Assembly: GCF_016734815.1 (NCBI RefSeq)
Contig: NZ_JAERQF010000020.1
Location: 34,432 to 98,431 of the forward strand
Length of the DNA: 64,000 nt
DNA from: Hymenobacter rubidus
GTDB lineage: Bacteria > Bacteroidota > Bacteroidia > Cytophagales > Hymenobacteraceae
Direction of reading: 5' to 3'
Below are positions 27,956-35,994 of this stretch, in pieces. Made by a program: the position numbers and the translations under genes. Within the stretch, counting starts at the first letter, position 1. Each line of letters starts with the position of its first letter. The notes beneath the pieces were generated by a model. The model was not told where the DNA came from, did not search any database, and saw only the letters and a list, made by a program, of their open reading frames with translations.

Positions 27956-28059
27956 GGCGCCTCACCCCCGGCCCCTCTCCGAAAAGGAGAGGGGAGCCAA
28001 ACGTCCACGCATAACCGGTGCCCCCTCTCTTTTCGGAGAGGGGGTCAGGGGGTGAGGCC
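27956..28059. repeat. Family B hairpin B5 (gltB-gltD gap)
   Basis: Arms GGCGCCTCACCCCCGGCCCC and complement ending GGTGAGGCC, with inner hairpins around CTCTCCGAAAAGGAGAG. It fills the gap between the two subunit genes. Confidence 0.88.
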
Positions 28060-28097
28060 CCATGTCCGCGCCGCCAAAACAATTAATCAACACAATT

Positions 28098-29567
28098 ATG
28101 CCTAACCCCACCGGTTTCAAAGAATTTGCCCGCGAGCTGCCGCCCAAAGCTGCGCCGCAGGAGCGCGTGGCCCACAACCACGAATTCGTCGGCACTTATT
28201 CCGAAGGGCAGCTCACCCAGCAGGCGGCCCGCTGCATGGACTGCGGCATCCCGTTCTGCCACTCGGGCTGCCCGCTGGGCAACATCATTCCCGAATTCAA
28301 CGACGCCGTGCGCGAAGAAAAATGGGAAGATGCCTACCAGATTCTCAGCGCCACCAACAACTTCCCGGAGTTCACTGGCCGCATCTGCCCCGCGCCGTGC
28401 GAGGCGGCGTGTGTGCTCAGCATCCACAGCAGCCCGGTAGCCATTGAGGAAATCGAGAAGCACATCATCGAAATCGCCTTTGCGAAAGGCTACGTGCAGC
28501 CCACAGCGCCGGTCCTGAAATCGGGCAAAACGGTGGCCGTGGTGGGCTCCGGCCCGGCGGGACTAGCGGCGGCGGCGCAGCTGGCGCGGGCCGGCCACAC
28601 CGCCACCGTGTTCGAGCGCGACGACCGACCCGGCGGCCTGCTCCGCTACGGTATCCCCGATTTCAAGCTGGATAAGTGGGTCATCGACCGCCGCATCGAC
28701 TTGCTGAAGGAGGACGGCGTGAGCTTCCGCTGCAACACCGAAATCGGCCGCGACCTGTCGTTTGCCCAGCTCACCCGCGACTTCCATGCCGTGGTGCTGG
28801 CCGGTGGGGCCAGCGTGCCGCGCGACCTGAACATTCCCGGCCGGGAGCTGCCCGGCATCCACTTCGCCATGGACTACCTCACCCAGCACAACCGCCGGGT
28901 GAGCGAACTGGACCTGCCCGACGCGCCCATCTGGGTGGAAGGCGAGGACGTGGTAGTCATCGGCAGCGGCGACACGGGCTCCGACTGCGTGGGCACGGCC
29001 AACCGCCAGCGGGCCCGCTCCGTCACGCAGTTTGCCCTCATGCACCAGCCCGGCGCCGAGCGCCCCGCCCACACGCCCTGGCCGCTGGAGCCGCACATTT
29101 TCCGCAGCAGCACCTCGCACGAAGAAGGCTGCCAGCGCTACTGGGGCATCAACACCAAGTCGTTTCTGGCCGATGAGGCCGGCCGGCTTCGCGCCCTGCG
29201 CGTGAGCGACGTGACCTGGGAAACCGACGTCATGGGCCGCCGCATCCGCTTCGAGGAGGTGCCCGATTCCGACCGCGAAATCCCCTGCCAGCGCGTGCTG
29301 CTGGCCCTGGGCTTCACCGGCCCCCGCGTGGATGGCCTCCTGAACGAGCTGGAAATCGACCTCGACCCGCGCGGCAATGTGCTGGCCGACGACAAAACCT
29401 TCGTCACGAACCAGCCCAACGTCTTCGTGGCCGGCGACATGCGCCGCGGCCAGTCGCTGGTCGTCTGGGCCATCTCGGAAGGCCGCGAAGCCGCCCGGCA
29501 AGTCGATTTGCTGCTGACTGGCAAGACGGCGCTACCAAGCAAGAATGCGGTAGGAATGTTTGCGTGA
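28098..29567 (+). CDS. gltD: Glutamate synthase small subunit GltD
   Basis: Transfers electrons from NAD(P)H through FAD and two 4Fe-4S clusters to GltB. Cluster cysteines are in CMDCGIPFCHSGCPLGN and CPAPCEAAC; the FAD motif is VVGSGPAGLAAAAQLARAG, the NAD(P)H motif VVIGSGDTGSDCVGTA, and NVFVAGDMRRGQSLV closes the fold. The 489-residue length is normal. The ATG at 28098 is chosen over one at 28062, which would read part of the family B repeat. Confidence 0.97.
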   Translation: MPNPTGFKEFARELPPKAAPQERVAHNHEFVGTYSEGQLTQQAARCMDCGIPFCHSGCPLGNIIPEFNDAVREEKWEDAYQILSATNNFPEFTGRICPAPCEAACVLSIHSSPVAIEEIEKHIIEIAFAKGYVQPTAPVLKSGKTVAVVGSGPAGLAAAAQLARAGHTATVFERDDRPGGLLRYGIPDFKLDKWVIDRRIDLLKEDGVSFRCNTEIGRDLSFAQLTRDFHAVVLAGGASVPRDLNIPGRELPGIHFAMDYLTQHNRRVSELDLPDAPIWVEGEDVVVIGSGDTGSDCVGTANRQRARSVTQFALMHQPGAERPAHTPWPLEPHIFRSSTSHEEGCQRYWGINTKSFLADEAGRLRALRVSDVTWETDVMGRRIRFEEVPDSDREIPCQRVLLALGFTGPRVDGLLNELEIDLDPRGNVLADDKTFVTNQPNVFVAGDMRRGQSLVVWAISEGREAARQVDLLLTGKTALPSKNAVGMFA

Positions 29568-29603
29568 GCTAAAGCACTGGATTATCGCGCCTTATAAGTC
29601 GCT

Positions 29604-29621
29604 TGGAAATTATTATTTCCA
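29604..29621 (+). terminator. Possible weak terminator after gltD
   Basis: TGGAAAT and ATTTCCA pair around a 4-base loop, followed by GTTTT, 37 bp past the gltD stop. The stem is short and AT-rich, so this is tentative. Confidence 0.3.
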
Positions 29622-29630
29622 GTTTTCGGA

Positions 29631-30491
29631 CTACATGTATTTTGGACTAATTTTCTGACTAGCCTCCTGAATTCTGCGCTGAGCGTCCTCTTTCCTTATT
29701 TTCTTGTTAAGCTTATCTAGCTTTTCGTCTAATATCATTTCTATTCCAACTTTCGCAACTTCAAAATGAGATAAGCATTCTTGTTCACTCAATTCGTGAA
29801 TGCCCTTACTCATAATGCCATACAGGTTTTTATTTGCAACCAAAAAATCAGGAAGATATTCCCTAAGCAAATCTATCTTTTCAACCATTCGGCTTCTCGA
29901 GTATTCATCTTCGTTTACTGCGCTGTCCTTTAGCGCAGCTTGGTGCGCTTCCTCAACTAGGTCTTCAAAAATGCGTCTCAAGTAGACAAATGACCCTATT
30001 CCGACTCCGTTTGCAGCTAATCCAACTGCTCGAGTAATTTCTTTAAGCTTCTCTTTAGACAAAAGTTTATTGTAGTCTCTTATTCTACCAATATGCAAGT
30101 CTGCGATAGAAGGAAACTGACCGATTTTTTGAAAGACAAATTCATCGTCGCCATTTTCGTGTTCAATGCAGACCAAATTTGCAAAGCATAGTATCTTATA
30201 GCCTGTTCTAACGCACTCTAGTTCAAACTGAGTAATACCTTCATAGTAGGAAACATTTTGAACATTTTGATAATTATGAGAAATAATTCTCATTTTATAA
30301 GTTGTGTTTTCTTTTATAACAGGATTATAAGCATTTATATTAAAAGAGGAGTTCATTAAGGATAAAAAGTCCTTCTCATTAGAATCGTCTAAAACGACTT
30401 TCGCATAAAGCGGAAGCTCAAAAAAGAAGCTGTAAGGATGAATATTATTCATGATATTCAAAGAAAAAAAGCAAAATCTATTGTTTTTCAC
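29631..30491 (-). CDS. AT-rich hypothetical protein, possible defence or accessory gene
   Basis: Not confidently recognised. The 286-residue soluble protein is visibly AT-rich against both neighbours, a sign of recent acquisition. The C-terminal third is helical and contains LYGIMSKGIHELSEQECL, reminiscent of abortive-infection or DUF4145/HEPN-like proteins, though the resemblance is from memory of the pattern and the function is unproven. An ATG at 30452 (MNNIHPYSFFFELPLY) would remove 13 residues and is equally possible. It lies downstream of the antitoxin-like pair at 30513-30918 on the same strand and converges with gltD. Confidence 0.6.
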   Translation of the reverse strand: MKNNRFCFFSLNIMNNIHPYSFFFELPLYAKVVLDDSNEKDFLSLMNSSFNINAYNPVIKENTTYKMRIISHNYQNVQNVSYYEGITQFELECVRTGYKILCFANLVCIEHENGDDEFVFQKIGQFPSIADLHIGRIRDYNKLLSKEKLKEITRAVGLAANGVGIGSFVYLRRIFEDLVEEAHQAALKDSAVNEDEYSRSRMVEKIDLLREYLPDFLVANKNLYGIMSKGIHELSEQECLSHFEVAKVGIEMILDEKLDKLNKKIRKEDAQRRIQEASQKISPKYM

Positions 30492-30512
30492 GATTGATGT
30501 GAAACTCCTGAA

Positions 30513-30734
30513 TTACCATTGTCGCTCGTCATCAAGATAGGCGTCGATGGCGCTGGCATCACCCCATAATTCGCTTCCCACGCCGGAGAGCGCCGAAATC
30601 CGTACCGCATCTGTTGCGGCCGGCTCAGGCTTTTTGAGCAACAGCATGAGTCGCTGCAGCAACGTAAGTTGCTCATCTTTCGAAAGTTTTCGGGCTTCGG
30701 AAAGGATATTGTTGATGGTGAGCGAGGCTTCCAT
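30513..30734 (-). CDS. Small antitoxin-like protein without an adjacent PIN toxin
   Basis: The 73-residue product MEASLTINNILSEARKLSKD... has an N-terminal amphipathic helical part. Its C-terminal tail ISALSGVGSELWGDASAID, ending DDERQW, resembles the tail of antitoxins that are normally followed by a VapC-type PIN toxin. No PIN gene follows; the AT-rich gene at 29631 does. It starts 4 bp after the stop of the 59-codon gene at 30739, so the two are probably co-translated. It could be an orphan antitoxin or part of an unusual pair. An upstream in-frame start at 30788 overlaps the preceding gene and is less likely. Confidence 0.55.
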   Translation of the reverse strand: MEASLTINNILSEARKLSKDEQLTLLQRLMLLLKKPEPAATDAVRISALSGVGSELWGDASAIDAYLDDERQW

Positions 30735-30738
30735 TTCG

Positions 30739-30918
30739 TCAGTTGCTTGGGTTATTGGTAGCAGCCGAGGAGTCCACAGGCAAGCCAAGCCGGTTTATTG
30801 CCTGCTTGGCCGTCGCCACTTTCTCCGGGAAAAGCACGGTGCCTTTCAGCTTGTTCAATTCTGGGTCAATGATGACCAAGGGCACCTTGTCAGCATTTGA
30901 TTTGATAACGTAGTTCAT
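30739..30918 (-). CDS. Small hypothetical protein, operon with antitoxin-like gene
   Basis: A 59-codon open frame beginning MNYVIKSNADKVPLVIIDPE, then LNKLKGTVLFPEKVATAKQA, and ending near TNNPSN. Its codon use and acidic/basic pattern look protein-like, and the downstream antitoxin-like gene starts 4 bp after its stop. No family recognised. It is too short for many gene finders and could be missed. Confidence 0.5.
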   Translation of the reverse strand: MNYVIKSNADKVPLVIIDPELNKLKGTVLFPEKVATAKQAINRLGLPVDSSAATNNPSN

Positions 30919-31007
30919 TCGGCGCTGAGTTGATGCTTGGGTAGCTTCGTAAGCTACTCAAATATAGAAGATACGCTTTCAGTTCCTACAGCCGTTTCAG
31001 AGCCGTT

Positions 31008-31083
31008 GCACCGTCACGCGAACTTTGTAGTTCACGTGCAGAACGAGCTAGCGGCGCGGTGACGCGAACTACAAAGTTCGCGC
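31008..31083. repeat. Family D hairpin D1
   Basis: Left arm CACCGTCACGCGAACTTTGT and right arm GGTGACGCGAACTACAAAGT complement each other. A second copy is at 31835-31913; the two bracket a stretch of broken genes. Confidence 0.88.
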
Positions 31084-31292
31084 TACTTCGCCCGCTCCTC
31101 CCCCGCCACGGTGTACAGCGGGTCTTCCTCCACGTTCACATCAATCAGCGCCCCGGCGTTGCTCAGCAGCTGGCGGCAATCGGGGCTGAGGTAGCGCAGA
31201 TGCAGGGTTTTGCCGGCGCGGTGGTAGCGCTCGGTGAGCTTGTGGAGGGCGTCGATGGCGGACATGTCGGCCACGCGGCTGTCGCGGAAGCA
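31083..31292 (-). pseudogene. SulP transporter C-terminal (STAS) fragment
   Basis: The roughly 68 residues FRDSRVADMSAIDALHKLTE, then YHRAGKTLHLRYLSPDCRQLL and IDVNVEEDPLY, match the STAS domain that ends SulP-family anion transporters. The ten or more membrane helices that should precede it are missing; upstream sequence belongs to an AraC-like remnant. It ends inside hairpin D1. Interpreted as a decayed remnant; a free-standing STAS protein is less likely without a proper start. Confidence 0.75.
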
Positions 31293-31299
31293 CAAATCT

Positions 31300-31835
31300 G
31301 CACCGCCCCGAAAATCTGCACCGCTCCGAACAGCCCCACCAAATACCCCAGCGCCCCCGGCGCGTGCAGCCGCTCCGGCTGCTCCAACGTGTCTTGCGCT
31401 ACAGCCGAGCGCCGGCGCATCTGCTGCTCGCAGTGGCCGATGGCGGCTTGCAAGTTCGGGAATTGGCTGCTAGGTAGTCGGGCGGCAGCGGGCAGCCGCT
31501 TTCCAGCAAACCGGCTAGCCGGATGGGCGGCGGGTACTCCGCCGCCAGCAGTTTCCAGCTGATAGTAAACCCGGACCGGTGCGGCGGAATGACCTGCGCG
31601 CTGGGCTGGGTATCGAGCCCCCGCAGCGTTACTTGGTAAGGTTCGGTGGCCGGTTGGGCAAAGAACACGTCAATCCGGCCGTCGGGGATGAGCAATATGG
31701 GCTGCGCCGTATCAGCGTGGTTGACAAGCATCCAGAAGCTATCCACGAACTCGGCCAGCGCCGGGGGCGGCTGGCATTCCCGGTTTCAATGTTGCTGAAA
31801 GCCATTAGGAAGCGGGGTGATGGTGCGGTGCATAG
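31300..31835 (-). pseudogene. AraC-family regulator N-terminal remnant, frameshifted
   Basis: Pieces in more than one frame resemble the DUF6597 sensor domain of AraC regulators: MHRTITPLPNGFQQH at the start, then PPPALAEFVDSFWMLVNHAD with ILLIPDGRIDVFF and SWKLLAAEYPPPIRL, then AAIGHCEQQMRRR in a shifted frame. The helix-turn-helix half is absent. A short tandem duplication (ATTTTCGGGGCGGTGCAG / ATTTGTG) lies near its broken end. No working protein is expected. Confidence 0.7.
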
Positions 31836-31913
31836 TAGCGCGAACTTTGTAGTTCGCGTGCCAGAACGATGCGCGAACGGCGCGGGGCACGCGAACTACA
31901 AAGTTCGCGCTAC
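31835..31913. repeat. Family D hairpin D2
   Basis: GTAGCGCGAACTTTGTAGTT on the left is answered by AACTACAAAGTTCGCGCTAC on the right. Same family as D1, 750 bp away, on the other side of the pseudogene patch and next to the stop of the lipoprotein gene at 31926. Confidence 0.9.
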
Positions 31914-31925
31914 AACTCTACGGCC

Positions 31926-32933
31926 CTAGAACACCGCTTTAACAATCCGGAACCGCGGGGCCGTAGCACTGTATGGGTAGAGCACGTAGGCATCAGCGCC
32001 GCGCTTGGTGATGGTGGTGGCATTCACGGCGCCCGTGGCGAAGCTGCCCGTGGCCGTGGTGCTAACCCAGGCATCGGTGCTGGCCATGCGGAATACGGTG
32101 CCCTGGCTGCCGGCCACTACCAGCAGCGTATTATTATCGAACAGCAGCAGGCCGTCGGCTCCCACGAGGCTTTGTGTTTTGGTGACGGTGGTGAAGCCGG
32201 CGGGGTTGCTGATGGGTACTTTGAACAAGGTGCCGTCGCTGGTTTTGGCCGTGAGCAGGTAGCCATCGGGGTGGTACACGATGCCATTCAGTCCGAAGCC
32301 GGTGCCGCCGCTGAGCTGCGCATTTTCCAGGAAAACCGTGGCGGTGCCCTGCAAATCAACTTTGTAGATGATGGGCGACATGCTGTCGGTGATGTAGGCG
32401 TTGCCGTCTTTATCCACGGCAATGTCGTTGGCGAAGTGCATCTGCGTGGGGCGCAGGCCGCCCAAATCCACGAAGCTGCTCAGCGCGCCGGTGCTGGTGT
32501 TGAAGATGGCCAAGGCCGCCAGCTTGCGGTAGGTGGCCTGGTTCTGCACGCTGGGGTTGAAGTTGTTGTCGGACACGGCGGCCAGCAGGCGCGAGCGCGA
32601 GGCGTCGAGGTTGAGGCCGATGGTGGAAATTAATTTAGAGTCCTTGCCAAATTCCGTGTAGGTGCTGTCGTCGCGCACGGTGCCCACGGTGCCTTTGGCG
32701 CGGGCGCTCACGTAGAAGCGCTTATTGGCGTCATCCCACTGAATGCCTTCGGGGTAGACGCCGGCCTGCGGCACGCTGATGCGGGCGGGGTTGGTGACGG
32801 CCGGCGTGGCGGGCGTGTCGTCTTTGGAGCAGCCCGGCAGCAGGCCCATGAATCCAACGGCAGCGGCCGTCAGGCGCGCCCAGCGGGGCAGCGGAGCAAA
32901 GCCGGCCGCAGCCGGGAGCAAACGGTTAACCAT
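31926..32933 (-). CDS. SMP-30/gluconolactonase-like beta-propeller lipoprotein
   Basis: The 335-residue product has an N-terminal signal with lipobox LLPGCS (about residues 31-36), so it is probably anchored to a membrane. The mature part is a six-bladed propeller-like repeat protein with blocks such as GVYPEGIQWDDANKRFYVSA, NDIAVDKDGNAYITDS and GLNGIVYHPDGYLL, typical of the SMP-30/LRE-like and NHL-like lipoproteins of Bacteroidota. No catalytic assignment is made. It is a single gene with its own upstream region. Confidence 0.8.
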   Translation of the reverse strand: MVNRLLPAAAGFAPLPRWARLTAAAVGFMGLLPGCSKDDTPATPAVTNPARISVPQAGVYPEGIQWDDANKRFYVSARAKGTVGTVRDDSTYTEFGKDSKLISTIGLNLDASRSRLLAAVSDNNFNPSVQNQATYRKLAALAIFNTSTGALSSFVDLGGLRPTQMHFANDIAVDKDGNAYITDSMSPIIYKVDLQGTATVFLENAQLSGGTGFGLNGIVYHPDGYLLTAKTSDGTLFKVPISNPAGFTTVTKTQSLVGADGLLLFDNNTLLVVAGSQGTVFRMASTDAWVSTTATGSFATGAVNATTITKRGADAYVLYPYSATAPRFRIVKAVF

Positions 32934-33067
32934 AACAAGCAGGAATTTAACGAGTGGAGGAAGTGCCTGCTTGTACGAACCTTTGACCGTGCGCGGCTGC
33001 TCGAAACGGCTTATTTCCAGTCAAAACGAATTAAAAGCGCATTAAAAACCGCCGCTGCCCTCCTCCC

Positions 33068-34234
33068 CTACCCAATGGCCCGCTGTACCCACGGCTTCAG
33101 CCCCGGTACCCGCGCCAGGCGCACGGCGGCATTCACCAGCCACGCCTTGTTGCTGAGAAAACGCATGAGGCGGTAGCTTTTGGCCAGCTTCCGGCCGATT
33201 TTGTGGGCCACCTGCGCATCGTATTGCTGCATAAACTCGGCGCTGAAATCCTGCTGCTTAAAACACGCCGCCGCCTGCGCCCCGGCCAAGATGCCGCTCT
33301 GAATTGCTGTGTCGATGCCGTGGCCCTGCAGCGGGTCAATCAGCGAAGCCGCGTCGCCGCAGAGCATGAACCGGCCACCGCTGATAAGCCGCTCCCGCCC
33401 GCCACCTAATGGCAGGCCAAACCCTACAATGGGGCCCAACGGCCGCGCCTGGGCGAAGCGCCCGGCCAGCTCGGGGTGGGTGGCCAGCACCCGCGTCAGG
33501 GTTTCCTTGAGGTCGACTTTGTGCGCCGACACGATTTCCGACAGCATACCCAGGCCCACGTTGTAGCGCCCCGCGCCCACCGGAAACAGCCACACGTAGC
33601 CCGCCAGGTAGTCGCTGCTCAGAAAAAACTCGGTGGTGCCGCTGCTGGCCCCGGCCACGTTTTCGTAGTAGGCCCGCACGCCGGCGCAATGGTGGGCGCG
33701 GTCGAGCGGCGCGGGCAGCAGCTTGCGGCCCACAACGGAGTTGGCCCCGTCGCAGCCGACGACGACCTGGCAAGTGAGTTCGGCCCCTTCCGCCAAGTGC
33801 AGGTGCACGCACTCCGCGTCAATGTGCAAGCCTTTGAGAATGGTGTTTTCCAGAATGGTGGTGTCGGAGTGCGTGCGCACCAGCTCCAGCAGGGCCGCAT
33901 CAAAGGTTTCGCGGGGGCTGTTGAAGCTGGGCAGCTTCCATTGCAGCGTGAGGCTGGCGCCGCTGGGGGCTACGAGGCGCGAGTCGCGCACATCGTCGCG
34001 CGGCTGCAGCTGCCAGAGCTGCTCCACAAACGCGGGGTCGAGCCGGCGCAGGGCTTTGAACGCCTGGCCGGGCACGGCATCGCCGCACACTTTGTCGCGG
34101 GGGAACTGGGCTTTGTCGAGCAGGGCCACGCGCAGGCCGCTCTGGCGCAAAGCCAGCGCACAGGCCGTGCCCGCCGGGCCTGCGCCCACGATGGCCACGT
34201 CGTAGTCACAAATAGCTGCTGAGGAGGTCGACAC
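33068..34234 (-). CDS. Geranylgeranyl reductase-family FAD-dependent oxidoreductase
   Basis: The 388-residue flavoprotein has the dinucleotide motif VAIVGAGPAGTACALALRQS, the family block FPRDKVCGDAV, the DG motif VVGCDGANSVV and the second FAD motif FMLCGDAASLIDPLQGHGID. This is the ChlP/GGR-type group within the PHBH fold; in bacteria such enzymes reduce isoprenoid chains or act as monooxygenases. The substrate cannot be told. The C-terminus has no membrane helix. It is divergent from the GAF genes. Confidence 0.85.
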   Translation of the reverse strand: MSTSSAAICDYDVAIVGAGPAGTACALALRQSGLRVALLDKAQFPRDKVCGDAVPGQAFKALRRLDPAFVEQLWQLQPRDDVRDSRLVAPSGASLTLQWKLPSFNSPRETFDAALLELVRTHSDTTILENTILKGLHIDAECVHLHLAEGAELTCQVVVGCDGANSVVGRKLLPAPLDRAHHCAGVRAYYENVAGASSGTTEFFLSSDYLAGYVWLFPVGAGRYNVGLGMLSEIVSAHKVDLKETLTRVLATHPELAGRFAQARPLGPIVGFGLPLGGGRERLISGGRFMLCGDAASLIDPLQGHGIDTAIQSGILAGAQAAACFKQQDFSAEFMQQYDAQVAHKIGRKLAKSYRLMRFLSNKAWLVNAAVRLARVPGLKPWVQRAIG

Positions 34235-34440
34235 GGCTTCAAAGGTAGCGGGCGGCGCTGTAGGGCCGTGCGTACGCTTTACCGATAACTCCGGCGCAGC
34301 AGAAGGCAGCTCGACAGTCTGGCATTTTTAATTCGCAAGCTCTAGAGCAGTTTCATTGTCCGTTTTTCCGTCGTTAATTTCCCTGCATCGTATACAGAAT
34401 AGCCATTGCCCGCCTTGGCCCATCGTTGTTTTCTGCCGCC

Positions 34441-35148
34441 ATGACAACGTCCCTGCCTTCCCTGATTCCGGCCAACGACGCCTCACGGCTGGCCGCCCTC
34501 AACCGCTACCAACTGCTCGACGCCCGCCGCGAAAAAGTGCTCGATGATGTGGTGGCGGCCACGGCTCGCCTGTTTCGGGTAGCCAATGCCATGCTGTCCA
34601 TTGTGGAAGAATCCAGTGTGCTGGTGAAGGCGCCGTTCAATTTGCCGGGCAACACGGAGCGGGTGCCGCGGGCGCAAAGCCTGTGCTCGGCCACAATTTT
34701 GCAAAACGACACGGTGGTATTTGAGGACGTAGACCAAAGCAGCGCGCCCGGCGTCGATACGTCGCTGGTGAAGCAGCTGGGCCTGCATTTTTACGCCGGC
34801 CACAACCTGCGCACCCCCGACGGCCACAACATCGGCACCCTGTGCCTGCTCGATGGGCCACCGCGTCATTTCGCCCTCATCGAGCGCCACCTGCTGGGCC
34901 AGCTGGCCAGCCTGGTGATGCACCTGCTGGAGCTGCGCCGCCTACTCGGGCCGCATCACGGCATTACGGCGATTTTCTGGGACGCCATCTACCGGGCCAT
35001 GAGCGAGCAGCTGAATCGCCTCGGGAACTTGGCCGAAACGACGACTGCAGCCGGGGCCAGCCCCCTCACGCCGGCCAAAGCCCAGGAAGCCGGCAGCATC
35101 GTGCGCCGCCTCGACGACCTGGTGACTGCTACCTTGCGGCAGAAATGA
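34441..35148 (+). CDS. GAF-domain protein, copy 1
   Basis: The 235-residue soluble protein is a single GAF domain (about residues 30-165: VLDDVVAATARLFRVANAML, then LCSATILQNDTVVFEDV and YAGHNLRTPDGHNIGTLCLL) followed by a helical tail. No kinase, cyclase or DNA-binding part is attached, so it may sense a small ligand and act through partners. The ATG at 34441 is chosen because it gives the MTTSLPSLIPANDA start shared with copy 2. Close paralogue of the next gene, 79 bp downstream. Confidence 0.85.
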   Translation: MTTSLPSLIPANDASRLAALNRYQLLDARREKVLDDVVAATARLFRVANAMLSIVEESSVLVKAPFNLPGNTERVPRAQSLCSATILQNDTVVFEDVDQSSAPGVDTSLVKQLGLHFYAGHNLRTPDGHNIGTLCLLDGPPRHFALIERHLLGQLASLVMHLLELRRLLGPHHGITAIFWDAIYRAMSEQLNRLGNLAETTTAAGASPLTPAKAQEAGSIVRRLDDLVTATLRQK

Positions 35149-35227
35149 GGCTTCCGCGCCCAATGCCCCGGCGCGGCCGCCTCCCGTTTTAGTAGAAGTA
35201 TATTTGATTTTAGGCCCCTCCCTTGCC

Positions 35228-35950
35228 ATGTCCCAGTCGACCGCTGTTCCGCCTTCCCTGATTCCAACCAACGACGCCGCGCGCCTGCAAGCCCTGGCCC
35301 GCTACCAGCTCGTGGATGCGCGCAGCGAGAAAGTGCTCGATGACGTGGTGGCCGCCACGGCGCAGCTGTTTGGCGTGTCCAACGCCATGCTCTCCATTGT
35401 GGAGAAAGACCAGGTGCTGCTGAAGGCGCCGTACAACCTGCCCATTCCCATTGAGCGCGTACTGCGCCAGCAGAGCATGTGCTCGGCCACTATTTTGCAG
35501 GACGATACGGCCGTGTACGAGGACCTGAGCGAGAGCAATGCCCCCACCGACATCGACATTTCCCTGCTGCAGCAGCTGGGGCTGCACTTCTACGCCGGCC
35601 ACAACCTGCGCACCCCCGACGGTTTCAACCTGGGCTCGCTGTGTCTGTACGATGGCCCGCCTCGGCATTTTGCCCCGGCGGAGCGGAAACTGCTGGCCCA
35701 ACTGGCCGGCCTGGCCATGCACCTGCTGGAGCTGCGGCGCCTGCTCGGGGCGCACGCCGGAGCCACCGCCGCGCTTTGGGAAACCGTGTACAAGGTCATT
35801 GGCTCCCAATTGGCGGGCCTCACTGCTCTGGTGGAGCAAAACACCACGGACGGCAAACCGGCGGAACTCACCCCCGCCCTGGCCCACGACGCCGGCATCA
35901 TTGTCGACGTTATCGACCAGTTTGTCACCACGGCCCTCAATCGGATATAG
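35228..35950 (+). CDS. GAF-domain protein, copy 2
   Basis: The 240-residue protein is collinear with the preceding gene across its full length (PPSLIPTNDAARLQALARYQ, then KVLDDVVAATAQLFGVSNAM, MCSATILQDDTAVYEDL and FYAGHNLRTPDGFNLGSLC), so the two arose by tandem duplication. The C-terminal tails differ more than the GAF cores. The ATG at 35228 is preferred to one 8 codons upstream. dxr starts 44 bp after its stop. Confidence 0.85.
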   Translation: MSQSTAVPPSLIPTNDAARLQALARYQLVDARSEKVLDDVVAATAQLFGVSNAMLSIVEKDQVLLKAPYNLPIPIERVLRQQSMCSATILQDDTAVYEDLSESNAPTDIDISLLQQLGLHFYAGHNLRTPDGFNLGSLCLYDGPPRHFAPAERKLLAQLAGLAMHLLELRRLLGAHAGATAALWETVYKVIGSQLAGLTALVEQNTTDGKPAELTPALAHDAGIIVDVIDQFVTTALNRI

Positions 35951-35994
35951 CGCGCCGGAGCGACGTACTTTTGCGGCGTTTCCGTGTTTGCAGT

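Noticed and set aside
31163..31453. Open frame of 96 codons across the AraC and SulP remnants
   Set aside because: It joins parts of two unrelated broken genes and repeated sequence; no coherent protein.
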